DNA of 64,000 bases, from NCBI GenBank assembly GCA_963838845.1, contig CAWISR010000002.1, positions 124,001 to 188,000 on the forward strand, written 5' to 3'. This stretch comes from CAVRXQ01 sp963838845 (lineage in GTDB: Bacteria; Actinomycetota; Acidimicrobiia; Acidimicrobiales; Bog-793). Positions 41,621 through 51,692 of the stretch are shown piece by piece. Below the pieces are notes generated by a model. The model made no database searches, was not told where the DNA came from, and worked only from the letters and a program-made list of their open reading frames with translations. Position numbers and translations under genes: made by a program. Numbering within the stretch: position 1 is the first letter of the stretch; every line of letters starts with the position of its first letter.

Positions 41621-42997
41621 ATGCGCACCTCGGTCGAGCCATTAGAGGGAAATCTCGTCAAGCTGCGCGTCGAGGTCGACGACGACGAAGTCGCCAAAGC
41701 CGAGGACCGCACCCTCACCCGCCTCACCCGAGAAGCGCGCATCCCCGGTTTCCGTCCCGGCAAGGTCCCGCGTCGAGTCGTCGAGGCTCGTCTTGGCCAG
41801 AAGACGCTCCGCGAGCAAGCCCTGCGCGATGTCCTGCCGCAGCTGTACGGCGAGGCGGTCGCCGAGTCCGATCTCGACGTCATCGCCAACCCGAAGATCG
41901 ATATCACGTCGGGCGCGGACGAAGGCTCGTTGAGTTTCGACGCGATCGTCGAGATCCGACCCGAGGTGACGATCCCGGGCTATGGCGGTCTCGTCGTGAC
42001 CGTTCCGAACCCCACGGTCACCGATGCGGAGATCGACGCCCAGATCGACCGACTGCGAGAACAATTCGCGACGCTGACCGAAGTCGCACGGCCCGCTCAC
42101 GCCGGCGACGTGCTCACCCTCGATGTCCATGGCACCCGAAACGGCGCGCCCGCCGAGGGACTCGTTGCCGATGACCTCGTCTACGAACTCGGCACGGGTG
42201 GGATCGTTCAGGGCGTCGATGAGGAGCTTGCCGACGCCAAGATTGGCGACATCTTTGAGATGGATGCCGAGGACGCTCCGGGAGGCGCCGCGCAGCTGCG
42301 CATCCTCGTGAAACAAGTGCGCGAAAAGGTCCTCCCGAAGGCCAATGACGAATTCGTGTCGGACGCGTCGGAGTTCGAGACGATCGCCGAGCTGCGGGGA
42401 GATCTTGAGCGTCGCTTCGGTGATCTGAAGCGTCGGCAGGCCGTCGCGGTGCTGCGGAGCCGGGCGCTCGACGCACTCGGTGAGCTCGTCACCGAACAGA
42501 TCCCGACGACGCTCGTCGCGAGCGAGGCGCAGCGACTTCTCGACGACTTCGTCCGGCGATTGGCGCAGCAGAAGCTGACCTTCCAGAACTACCTCGAAGC
42601 GACCGGGCTCGACGAGCCGACGGTATTTGCGGACTTTGAACGAGAGGCGGAAAAGATCGTGCGAGCCGACCTTGCGCTTCGTGCACTTGCGGTTGCAGAG
42701 AGCATCGAAGTCGACGAGTCGGACGTCGACGAAGAGATCGTGCATCTCGCCGGTCATGCACAAACCACCCCTGCAAAGATGCGCGCGACATTGGAACAGG
42801 GCGGGGGACTGAGCGGGCTACGCTCGCAACTGAAGAGCGCGAAAGCGCTGCGCTGGCTCGTTGATCACGTGGGCGTGGTCGACGAGGAGGGGAACCCGGT
42901 GGACCGATCGTTGCTTGTTCTTGACGAAATAGATCCGGACCATGCGCACGACGGGTCCGATGAGACTGACGCGATCACCGAGGAGGTTGCGAAGTGA
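41621..42997 (+). CDS. tig: trigger factor
   Basis: A 458-residue ribosome-associated chaperone and prolyl isomerase. The N-terminal ribosome-binding domain has the signature IPGFRPGKVPRRVV near residue 41. The FKBP-type PPIase domain spans about 150-245 (HAGDVLTLDVHGTRNG), and the C-terminal chaperone arms follow. The ATG at 41621 matches the family start VEPLEGNLVKLRVEV. Its stop overlaps the clpP GTG in a 4-base GTGA. The tig-clpP-clpX order is standard. Confidence 0.95.
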   Translation: MRTSVEPLEGNLVKLRVEVDDDEVAKAEDRTLTRLTREARIPGFRPGKVPRRVVEARLGQKTLREQALRDVLPQLYGEAVAESDLDVIANPKIDITSGADEGSLSFDAIVEIRPEVTIPGYGGLVVTVPNPTVTDAEIDAQIDRLREQFATLTEVARPAHAGDVLTLDVHGTRNGAPAEGLVADDLVYELGTGGIVQGVDEELADAKIGDIFEMDAEDAPGGAAQLRILVKQVREKVLPKANDEFVSDASEFETIAELRGDLERRFGDLKRRQAVAVLRSRALDALGELVTEQIPTTLVASEAQRLLDDFVRRLAQQKLTFQNYLEATGLDEPTVFADFEREAEKIVRADLALRALAVAESIEVDESDVDEEIVHLAGHAQTTPAKMRATLEQGGGLSGLRSQLKSAKALRWLVDHVGVVDEEGNPVDRSLLVLDEIDPDHAHDGSDETDAITEEVAK

Positions 42998-43623
42998 GCG
43001 CCTACGACTATCTCGTCCCGATGGTCGTCGAGTCATCGAGCAAGGGCGAGCGGTCCTACGACCTGTACTCGCGCCTGCTTCGCGATCGAATCATCTTCAT
43101 CGGCACACCGATCGATGACACGGTCGCGAACCTCGTGTCGGCGCAGATGCTGTTCCTTGAGTCTGAGGATCAGGACAAGGACATCAACATCTACATCAAT
43201 TCTCCGGGCGGCGAGATCACGGCGCTGTTCGCGATCTACGACACGATGAAATACGTTCGGCCGCACAAGTCCACGTTCTGCTTCGGGCAGGCAGCATCGG
43301 CTGCGGCCGTGCTCCTGGCGTCGGGAACGAAGGGCAAGCGGTTCGCCCTGCCCCATGCGCGCATTTTGTTGCACCAGCCCTACGGGGGTGCCGCTGGGCA
43401 GGCAACCGATATCGAACTGCAGGCGAGGGAGATCCTTCGCATGCGTGACATGTTGAACGAGATGCTCGCCAACGACACCGGCCAGCCGATCGACAAGATC
43501 CAGCACGACACGGATCGGGACTTTGTCATGAGCGCGGAAGACGCGCGCGACTACGGTCTTATCGACGAGGTGATCACGACCCGGGAATCCGTCGACGCAC
43601 TGTCGGCGGCCGGGGCAGCCTGA
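42994..43623 (+). CDS. clpP: ATP-dependent Clp protease proteolytic subunit
   Basis: A 209-residue serine peptidase subunit that forms the tetradecameric barrel. The catalytic serine lies in FGQAASAAAVLLASG near residue 100, the histidine in ARILLHQPYGG near 125, and the aspartate in DTDRDFVMSAEDA near 170. The oxyanion glycines are in INSPGGEITAL. The usual ASMGA/ASMAA reads ASAAA here, a mild change next to the nucleophile. Only one clpP is present in this window, whereas many actinobacteria have a tandem pair. Coupled to tig by overlap. Confidence 0.95.
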   Translation: MSAYDYLVPMVVESSSKGERSYDLYSRLLRDRIIFIGTPIDDTVANLVSAQMLFLESEDQDKDINIYINSPGGEITALFAIYDTMKYVRPHKSTFCFGQAASAAAVLLASGTKGKRFALPHARILLHQPYGGAAGQATDIELQAREILRMRDMLNEMLANDTGQPIDKIQHDTDRDFVMSAEDARDYGLIDEVITTRESVDALSAAGAA

Positions 43624-43635
43624 GCTGGAGGGATC

Positions 43636-44896
<1,261 letters not shown>

Positions 44897-44910
<14 letters not shown>

Positions 44911-46288
44911 CCGGCCCGTTCCCGAGCCTGAGCAGGGACGTCCGGCCGGTCAGAACGTCGAGTCCTTGGGCGACGTCCTCGCCTGGCTCGATCGGCACAT
45001 CAATCTCGAAGCGATCGAACGTGGACGCGCCGGCGCCGCGGCGCTTCCGACCCTCGAGCGCATCGCCAACCTCGAGTCGGCGATGGGCGAGCCCGAGCAC
45101 ACCTTCCCGATCTTGCACATCACCGGAACGAACGGCAAAGGCTCCGCGACCCGCATTGCAACGTCCCTCATGCGCGCCAATGGGCTCTCTGTCGGCACGT
45201 ACACGAGCCCACATCTCGAGCGGCTGAACGAACGCATCGCCTACAACGGCAAGCCGATCTCCGACGACGACCTGCGCGACGCACTCAGGGCGATCGAACA
45301 ACTCGAAGGGTTCGTGCTCGAGAGCCACCCGAAGATGCTGCCGCCGACGTGGTTCGAGCTCGTCACAGCGGCCGCGTACCGCTACTTCGCGGACGTCGCA
45401 GTCGACGCGGCGGCGATCGAAGTCGGCATCGGGGGGAGGTTCGACGCGACGAACATCGCCGACGCAAAGGTCGCGGTGGTGACGAACATCGAGTACGACC
45501 ACATGGGCATCTTGGGCAACACGCGCGAGGAGATCGCCGCCGAAAAGGCGGGAATCATCAAACGGGACAGTCTCGCGGTGATCGGCGAGGAGGACCCGGA
45601 GATCGTCGAGATCTTCCGCCGGCAAGCACTCGACGTCGGCGCAGAAGGGATGTGGCGCCGCGGCGTCGACTTTGAATGCACCCAGAACGCCGTGGCGCTT
45701 GGTGGGCGGGTGATCTCGGTGCGAACGCCTTCCGCGGAGTACGAGGACCTGTTCATGCCGCTCTACGGCGCGCACCAAGGGGAGAATGCGTCGATCGCGA
45801 TCGCGGCGACTGAGGCGTTCTTCGGCGGCCCGCTCGACCACGACGTCGTCGCAGAGGCTTTGGAGCGTGTCGAGATTCCTGGACGACTCGAGATCATGAG
45901 CCGACATCCGCTTGTGGTCTTGGACGGTGCACACAATGTCGCGGGGGCGACCGCCGTCGGAGCTTCGCTGGAGGAGGACTTCGCGTCGATCACGCCGACC
46001 ATCGTCGTGTTCGGCTGTCTCACAGGTCGCGATCCGGCTTCGCTCATCGAAGCTCTCGGTGTTGATCGCGTCGCGCACGTTGTTTCGTGCGCGCCGCCAT
46101 CGATGCGGGCGATTCCCGCGGACCTTGTGGCGAAGGAGCTCGAGGGGCTTCCTATCTCGGTCTCCGAATCCGACAGCGTCGCGACGGCGATCTCAGAGGC
46201 AAAAGAACGCGCCGGCCGTGACGGACTCGCCCTCGTCTGCGGGTCCCTCTATCTGGTCGGCGCCGCGCGGGAGCACCTGACCTACTAG
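44897..46288 (+). CDS. folC: folylpolyglutamate / dihydrofolate synthase
   Basis: A 463-residue Mur-ligase-type enzyme that adds glutamate to folates and may convert dihydropteroate to dihydrofolate. The P-loop is HITGTNGKGSATR near residue 75, the omega loop has TYTSPHLERLNERI, and EVGIGGRFDATN and NIEYDHMGILG follow. The C-terminal domain has VVLDGAHNVAGA. The start is GTG 44897 inside the end of clpX. Its TAG stop is 14 bases before ndk. Length is in the normal 430-490 range. Confidence 0.92.
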
Positions 46289-46302
46289 TCTCACCCGCCG
46301 CG

Positions 46303-46713
46303 ATGCGTGAGACGCTTGTGCTGTTGAAGCCCGATGCCGTCGAACGGCACCTCGTCGGCGAGATCATCGCGCGCATCGAAGCGAAGGGGCTTGCGATCGC
46401 CGCCATGCGGATGTTCACCCCCGACGTCGACCTCGCCGAGGCGCACTACGTCGAACACCGCGACAAGCCGTTCTTCGCCGACGTTGTCAAGTTCCTCACG
46501 AGCGCGCCGATCGTCGCGATGATCGTCGCGGGACCGGAGGGCACCTGGCGGGTCCTGCGGACGCTCATGGGCGCCACCGATCCCGCCGAAGCCGCTCCGG
46601 GAACGATCCGAGGCGACCTGGCGGCGTCGATGCCCGACAATCTCATCCACGGCTCGGACTCCCCGGAGTCCGCCGAGCGCGAGATCGCCCTCTTCTTCCC
46701 GCAACGCGCCTGA
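46303..46713 (+). CDS. ndk: nucleoside diphosphate kinase
   Basis: A 136-residue enzyme that equalises NTP pools by a phosphohistidine. RETLVLLKPDAVERHLVGEI is at the N-terminus, GATDPAEAAPGTIRGDLA lies near 88, and the active-site histidine is in NLIHGSDSPESAEREIALFF near 115. The ATG has no strong ribosome site; TAGTCT, overlapping the folC stop, lies 11 nt upstream. Length is the usual 135-150. Confidence 0.95.
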   Translation: MRETLVLLKPDAVERHLVGEIIARIEAKGLAIAAMRMFTPDVDLAEAHYVEHRDKPFFADVVKFLTSAPIVAMIVAGPEGTWRVLRTLMGATDPAEAAPGTIRGDLAASMPDNLIHGSDSPESAEREIALFFPQRA

Positions 46714-46794
46714 GCCACGCCCCGCGCTGAGCGCCTACGATTGGCTGCTTAACCTCGGGCGACGCAAACGGCGAGCAGAGAGAGAAGAACAATC

Positions 46795-47826
46795 GTGGCA
46801 AACAGCTTCATCGGTCTCGGGGGTCGCGACATCGCCGTCGACCTCGGGACCGCGAACACACTTGTTTATGTGCGGGGCAAGGGCATCGTCTTGAACGAGC
46901 CCTCGGTCGTCGCGATCAATGTCATCGATGGACAGCCCCTTGCGGTCGGTTCCGACGCGAAGCGCATGATCGGTCGCACGCCATCAACGATTCAGGCGAT
47001 CCGACCGCTGAAAGATGGTGTCATCGCGGACTTCGAGGTCTGCGAGATGATGCTCCGCTATTTCATCCGCAAGGTTCACCCGTCGCGGTTTTCCAAGCCA
47101 CGCATCGTGATCTGTGTGCCTTCCGGCATCACCGGCGTCGAAAAGCGCGCCGTGCAAGAGGCGGCAGAGTACGCCGGCGCGCGCAAGGCGTACATCTTGG
47201 AAGAGCCGATGGCCGCGGCGATCGGCGCGGGGCTCCCGGTGCACGAACCGACCGGGAACATGGTCGTCGACATCGGGGGAGGCACGACGGAAGTCGCGGT
47301 GATCTCGCTCGGCGGCATCGTCACGAGTCAGTCGATCCGCATCGCTGGCGACGAGCTCGACCAAGCGATCATCACGTTCGTGAAAAAGCAATACAGCCTG
47401 GCGCTCGGTGAACGCACGGCTGAGGAGATCAAGATCACGATCGGCTCGGCATACCCCCTCGAAGAAGAGCTTCACGCGGAGATTCGCGGGCGGGACCTCG
47501 TCACTGGATTGCCGAAGACCGTCATCACCTCGACCCAGGACGTGCGCAGCGCGATCGAGGAGCCGGTCGCGGCGATCGTCGACGCCATCAAAGAGACGCT
47601 CGACAAGACGCCCCCCGAACTCGTTGGCGACATCGCGACCCAAGGTCTCGTGCTCACCGGTGGCGGGGCCCTGTTGAACGGACTCGACGTCCGTTTACAA
47701 GAAGAGACGCACCTGCCGATCGTCGTCGCGCAGGACCCACTGAACTGCGTCGCGGTGGGTGGCGGCATGTGCCTCGAAGAGTTCGACGCGCTCCGCACGG
47801 TTCTCGCCACCGCTTCGAACCGCTGA
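46795..47826 (+). CDS. mreB: rod shape-determining protein MreB
   Basis: A 343-residue actin homologue that directs lateral cell-wall synthesis. The phosphate-1 motif is IAVDLGTANTLVYV near residue 11, phosphate-2 is VVDIGGGTTEVAVISLGG near 157, and the adenosine motif LTGGGALLNGLD is near 287. The GTG start follows AGAGAGAAGAA, a usable ribosome site. It heads an mreB-mreC-mreD-mrdA block, so this organism is probably rod-shaped. mreC follows after 11 bases. Confidence 0.96.
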   Translation: MANSFIGLGGRDIAVDLGTANTLVYVRGKGIVLNEPSVVAINVIDGQPLAVGSDAKRMIGRTPSTIQAIRPLKDGVIADFEVCEMMLRYFIRKVHPSRFSKPRIVICVPSGITGVEKRAVQEAAEYAGARKAYILEEPMAAAIGAGLPVHEPTGNMVVDIGGGTTEVAVISLGGIVTSQSIRIAGDELDQAIITFVKKQYSLALGERTAEEIKITIGSAYPLEEELHAEIRGRDLVTGLPKTVITSTQDVRSAIEEPVAAIVDAIKETLDKTPPELVGDIATQGLVLTGGGALLNGLDVRLQEETHLPIVVAQDPLNCVAVGGGMCLEEFDALRTVLATASNR

Positions 47827-47837
47827 GGCGCCTCGCC

Positions 47838-48668
47838 GTGGCGACCAGCCGGCGAACGAACCAGCGCCTGACGCTGTTGATGCTCGTGCTCGCCTCGGCG
47901 ACCGCGTTGACGCTCGACTACCGCGGCACCGTCGCGCACGGCATCACCCACGTGCGCAACGGGATCCACGACGCGTTGAGCCCGATCCAACGCGGGATCT
48001 CGTTCGTCTTGAACCCCGTCGGCGACGTCTTCGCGGGCGCGGTGCACTATGGCTCGCTCCAGGCCCAGAACCAGCAGCTCCGCACCGAGCTCGGCAACCT
48101 GAGGCGTGAGCTCGCGGCGGACCGCTACGCGGAGACTCAGAGCGAAAAGGTGCTCAACCTCGCGAACCTGCCGTACGTGAACGGCATCCCGTGGGTCCCT
48201 GCCGAGGTGATCGGGGACGCGACGTCGAACTTCCAAGAAACGCTCGAGATCGACAAGGGGACGTCCGAGGGTGTCGGCCCGGGGATGCCTGTGCTGGGCG
48301 AGTCCGGTCTCGTCGGGGTGATCTCGACCGCCTCGTCGAGCACGTCGACGATCAACCTCGTCACCGACCCGTCGTCGTCGATCGCCGTCCGCATCGGCGC
48401 GAGCGGTCTGTACCGCGCCCAAGGCGGAGGCCGCGGCCGCGCCCTCAACCTCTCCTACGTCGGCGGCTCGACGTCGGCGAGACAGGGTGAGGTCGTCTAC
48501 ACGAGTGGCCTCGGTGGCGGCGCGATCCCCGCCGGGATCCCGCTCGGCGTCGTGTCGTCGGTGCGGACGTCGACGACGAGCGCCGCAGCATCGATCTCGG
48601 TCACGCCGCTCGTGAACTTCGTCGACCTGCAATACATCGACGTCTTGCAATGGCTCGAGCCGGCGTGA
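47838..48668 (+). CDS. mreC: rod shape-determining protein MreC
   Basis: A 276-residue membrane-anchored protein. One N-terminal helix (LLMLVLASATALTLDY) is followed by a coiled coil at about 60-100 and the MreC beta domain, with AEVIGDATSNFQETLEIDKG and GMPVLGESGLVGVI near 130-165 and VVYTSGLGGGAIPAGIPLG near 218. It links MreB to the elongation machinery in the periplasm-like space. The GTG at 47838 is the first start after mreB and gives a proper signal anchor. Confidence 0.92.
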   Translation: MATSRRTNQRLTLLMLVLASATALTLDYRGTVAHGITHVRNGIHDALSPIQRGISFVLNPVGDVFAGAVHYGSLQAQNQQLRTELGNLRRELAADRYAETQSEKVLNLANLPYVNGIPWVPAEVIGDATSNFQETLEIDKGTSEGVGPGMPVLGESGLVGVISTASSSTSTINLVTDPSSSIAVRIGASGLYRAQGGGRGRALNLSYVGGSTSARQGEVVYTSGLGGGAIPAGIPLGVVSSVRTSTTSAAASISVTPLVNFVDLQYIDVLQWLEPA

Positions 48669-48699
48669 GCGCCCTGAGCCGGATGAAGCGCGGGATGAA

Positions 48700-49239
48700 G
48701 TGACCTCGTCGCACTGGGCGCGCCTTTTGCTCGTCATCATCGTGGCGCTCGTCGTGCAGGTCGCGATCCTGGACAACATCACGCTGCTCGGCGCGCACCC
48801 AGATGTGTTGGTGCTCCTCGCGGCGGCGGCGGGCATGGCTCAGGGACCGGGTCGGGGCGCGATCGGCGGGTTCATCGCCGGGATCGCCGCCGACCTCGTC
48901 GTCAACCTGCATTTCGGATTGTCCGCGCTGACCTTCACGCTCGTCGGCTTCGGCACCGGGCTCGTTCGGCCGACGCTCGCCGCGCGCGACTCCGACGGCT
49001 CCCAGGTGATTGCCTGCATCGGCGCTGCCGCCGCCGGCACGATCCTCTACGCGATCATCGGCACCATCTCGGGAACGCATGGGCTGATCGGGGCCGCGAC
49101 CGCCGAGGCGGTGCTGTCGGTCACACTCGGTGCCGTGGTCCTCGCTTATCCCGCGCTGCGCTTGATGCGCTGGGTGTTCAGCGGAACCCGGGCTGAACTC
49201 GGGGTGTCGGTGCCACCCGGTGGGAGTTCGGTCGCGTGA
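48700..49239 (+). CDS. mreD: rod shape-determining protein MreD
   Basis: A 179-residue integral membrane protein with five or six helices, of the usual MreD size. The conserved ILDNITLLGAHPDVLVLLAA lies near residue 21. MreD anchors the rod complex with MreC and PBP2. The GTG at 48700 is preceded by a weak purine site. Its stop TGA overlaps the PBP2 GTG in a GTGA arrangement. Confidence 0.88.
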   Translation: MTSSHWARLLLVIIVALVVQVAILDNITLLGAHPDVLVLLAAAAGMAQGPGRGAIGGFIAGIAADLVVNLHFGLSALTFTLVGFGTGLVRPTLAARDSDGSQVIACIGAAAAGTILYAIIGTISGTHGLIGAATAEAVLSVTLGAVVLAYPALRLMRWVFSGTRAELGVSVPPGGSSVA

Positions 49240-51306
49240 GCTACCAGGGACCGAACCGCCGCTTCGAGCGCCGCCGGCGGGGAGGACGGGCGAGCTCTGG
49301 TCCGACGCGCATCGATCTCATCGGCCGCAGCCCGCTGCCGACGCCGCCGACCTACGCGCCGCCCGCGCTGCCGCCTTCGGAAACCGGCGCGCCGCGCGAC
49401 AAAACGCGTTCAGCGTCCGTACCTGCGGATCACGATCGCGGCCGTCGTCATCGTCGCGATGTTCGCGACATTGATCGTCCGGCTCTACTCGCTTCAGGTG
49501 TTGAACACGAAGAAGCTCTCCTCGGCCGCGGAGGAGATCACGACGCGGTCGGTCATCCTCCCCGCGGCGCGCGGCTCGATCCTCGCCCGCGGCGGACAGG
49601 CGCTCGCGAAGGACACTTTCGAATGGGTCGTCACATTGCAGGCGACTCCCGGCCCGACCGGCAGGATCGCCGACCCGACGGTCGAACGCCGCCTCGTCGG
49701 GCTGTTGCCCGGGCTGACGATGGCCGACATCCGCGCCGATCTCGCCAGCAATCAGTACAGCCCGTACCAGCCGATCCCCGTCGCGTTCAACGTCGAACCG
49801 TCGGTCGTGTTGTACCTCGACGGGCACCGCCAGGAGTTCCCGGGCGTGAACGCGATCGAAGAGCCGGTGCGGACCTACCCGAACGACGACCTGGCCACCC
49901 AGACGATCGGCTACGTGCGTCCGATCACGGCGACAGAGCTAAAAAAAGACGCCCGATACGGCTACACCTCGTCGTCGATCGTCGGACAGAGCGGGCTCGA
50001 AGAAGAGTATGAGCGGTACCTCCAGGGAACCTCCGGCGTGATCACCGAAGAGGTCGACCCCTCGGGAACCGTCGTCCGCACCGTCTCGCAGACCTCCGGC
50101 CATCCTGGTGACTCCGTCGTGTTGAACCTCAGCGCGCCGCTCGAGCAGGTGGTCTCGAACGATCTCGCGACTGAGGTCACGGCGCTGCACGTCAAAGGTC
50201 TTCCCGCTCCACTCGGCGCGGCGGTCGTCCTCGACCCGCGCAACGGCGATGTGCTGGCGATGGATTCGTACCCGTCTTACAACGACAACTGGTGGACGAC
50301 GGGGATGACGAACCAGCGCTACGCCGAACTCACGAACAACGATGGGTACCCGCTCAACAACTGGGCGGTCCAGGGGTTCCAGCCGCCCGGTTCGACCTTC
50401 AAGCTGGCTACGGCGACGGCGGCGTTGGACGACGGCCTGATCTCACCGACCACCGAGGTCGACGACACCGGGAATTTCGTTCTGCCGGGCGGCACCCTGC
50501 TCCACGACGCCGACAACGTGCCGCTCGGCCTGGTGAACGTCACGACGGCGATCTCCGCCTCGGATGACTTCTTCTTTTACACGATGGGCGAGTTCTTCTG
50601 GGACGCACGGGCGAGGTACGGCGAGACGCCGATCCAGAAGATGGCCCACCTCTACGGCTTCGGGGTGAACGACGGGATCGACCTCCCACAGAACGAGGTG
50701 CAGAACGGCTGGGTCGACTCGCCGCAGGTGCGCGCCGCGCTGCACCGTCAGGCGCCGAGCGTCTACTCGAACTCGTGGTACTTGGGCGACAACGTCGAGA
50801 TGGCGTTCGGCCAGGGCGAAACCGTCGTCACCCCACTCGCTGAAGCGACGGCGTACGCGACCCTCGCGAACGGCGGCACTCGTTACGCCCCCGAGCTCGG
50901 CGCGGCGATCGTCTCGCCGTCGGGCAAGCTCGTGAAGCGGATCCGGCCGAAGGTGATGGATCACGTCCGCTACACACCCGGCACGTACCAGACGCTGATG
51001 ACCGGCTTTGAGGGCACGGTGCAAAATCCGATCGGTACCGCCTACGCCGATTTCGTCGGGTTCAACTTCTCGAAGTGGAACCTTGCTGGCAAGACTGGCA
51101 CGGCGACGGTGACGGTGAACGACGTGAAACAGCCGACGTCGTGGTTCGTCGCGTTCGGAGGGCCCCGCGGACAGGCACCGGAGTACGTCGTCTGCGTCGA
51201 GATCAACCAGGCGGGTTACGGCGCCTCCGCCGCGGCGCCCGTCGTGCGCCGGATCTTCAACTACCTCTACGCCCACGGCGTCGGCAAGCTCGATCTGCAC
51301 GGCTGA
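49236..51306 (+). CDS. mrdA: penicillin-binding protein 2 (elongation transpeptidase), frameshifted near N-terminus
   Basis: A class B PBP that cross-links peptidoglycan in rod elongation. The GTG at 49236 overlaps mreD. The first 56 residues are cytoplasmic and Arg/Pro-rich. AAAA at 49401-49404 has one extra A; with three A the frame reads RDKRVQRPYLRITIAAVVIV, joining the transmembrane helix to the rest. Uncorrected, the main frame opens at ATG 49459. Catalytic motifs: GSTFKLAT (SxxK), SASDDFFFY (SxD as in PBP2) and LAGKTGTA. The corrected length is about 689 residues. No rodA follows, which is unusual. Confidence 0.9.
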
Positions 51307-51692
51307 GCCCGGGCTAGGTCCGGGGGCGGTGCCGCGACGAAAAGCGCAGGCAGCGAGTGATCGTTACTCAATCGCAACGGCGGTCGTCCGGAACTTGCAA
51401 CTTGTCGGGATACACTCGACCAGGATGTTTGCGCTACTGCCCGGGAGAATGCGCCAGATTGGCGCGCCTCGGGCCGTGGCCGCGGACGCTGTCGGCGAGG
51501 CGGAGCCCGTCGGACGGAGTTCTGGAGTCCGACCGACGCCTGTCGGCCTTCCTCACGTGTTGACAGTTCGTCATTTCGCTTCGCAGCCTCCTAGCCAAAC
51601 CACCGACTCGGCATGCGCCCGTTCGCGCGGCTGCAACCGAGCGGTGCCGCTCGCGCGCCACGAAAGTGCGCGCCCAAGAAGGGATTTTCTCC
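51307..51692 (+). other. long leader region upstream of the RNase E/G gene
   Basis: A 386-base region with no convincing gene. It starts with a small stem CCCGG/CCGGG that may terminate the mrdA transcript. It contains a perfect TTGACA at 51560-51565 with only a weak -10 (CAGCCT, 18-nt spacer), a TACACT hexamer at 51411-51416, and a perfect 7-bp hairpin GTCGGAC...GTCCGAC at 51509-51533. Long 5' leaders that are cleaved by the enzyme itself control RNase E in other bacteria, so a regulatory leader is plausible. Confidence 0.4.
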
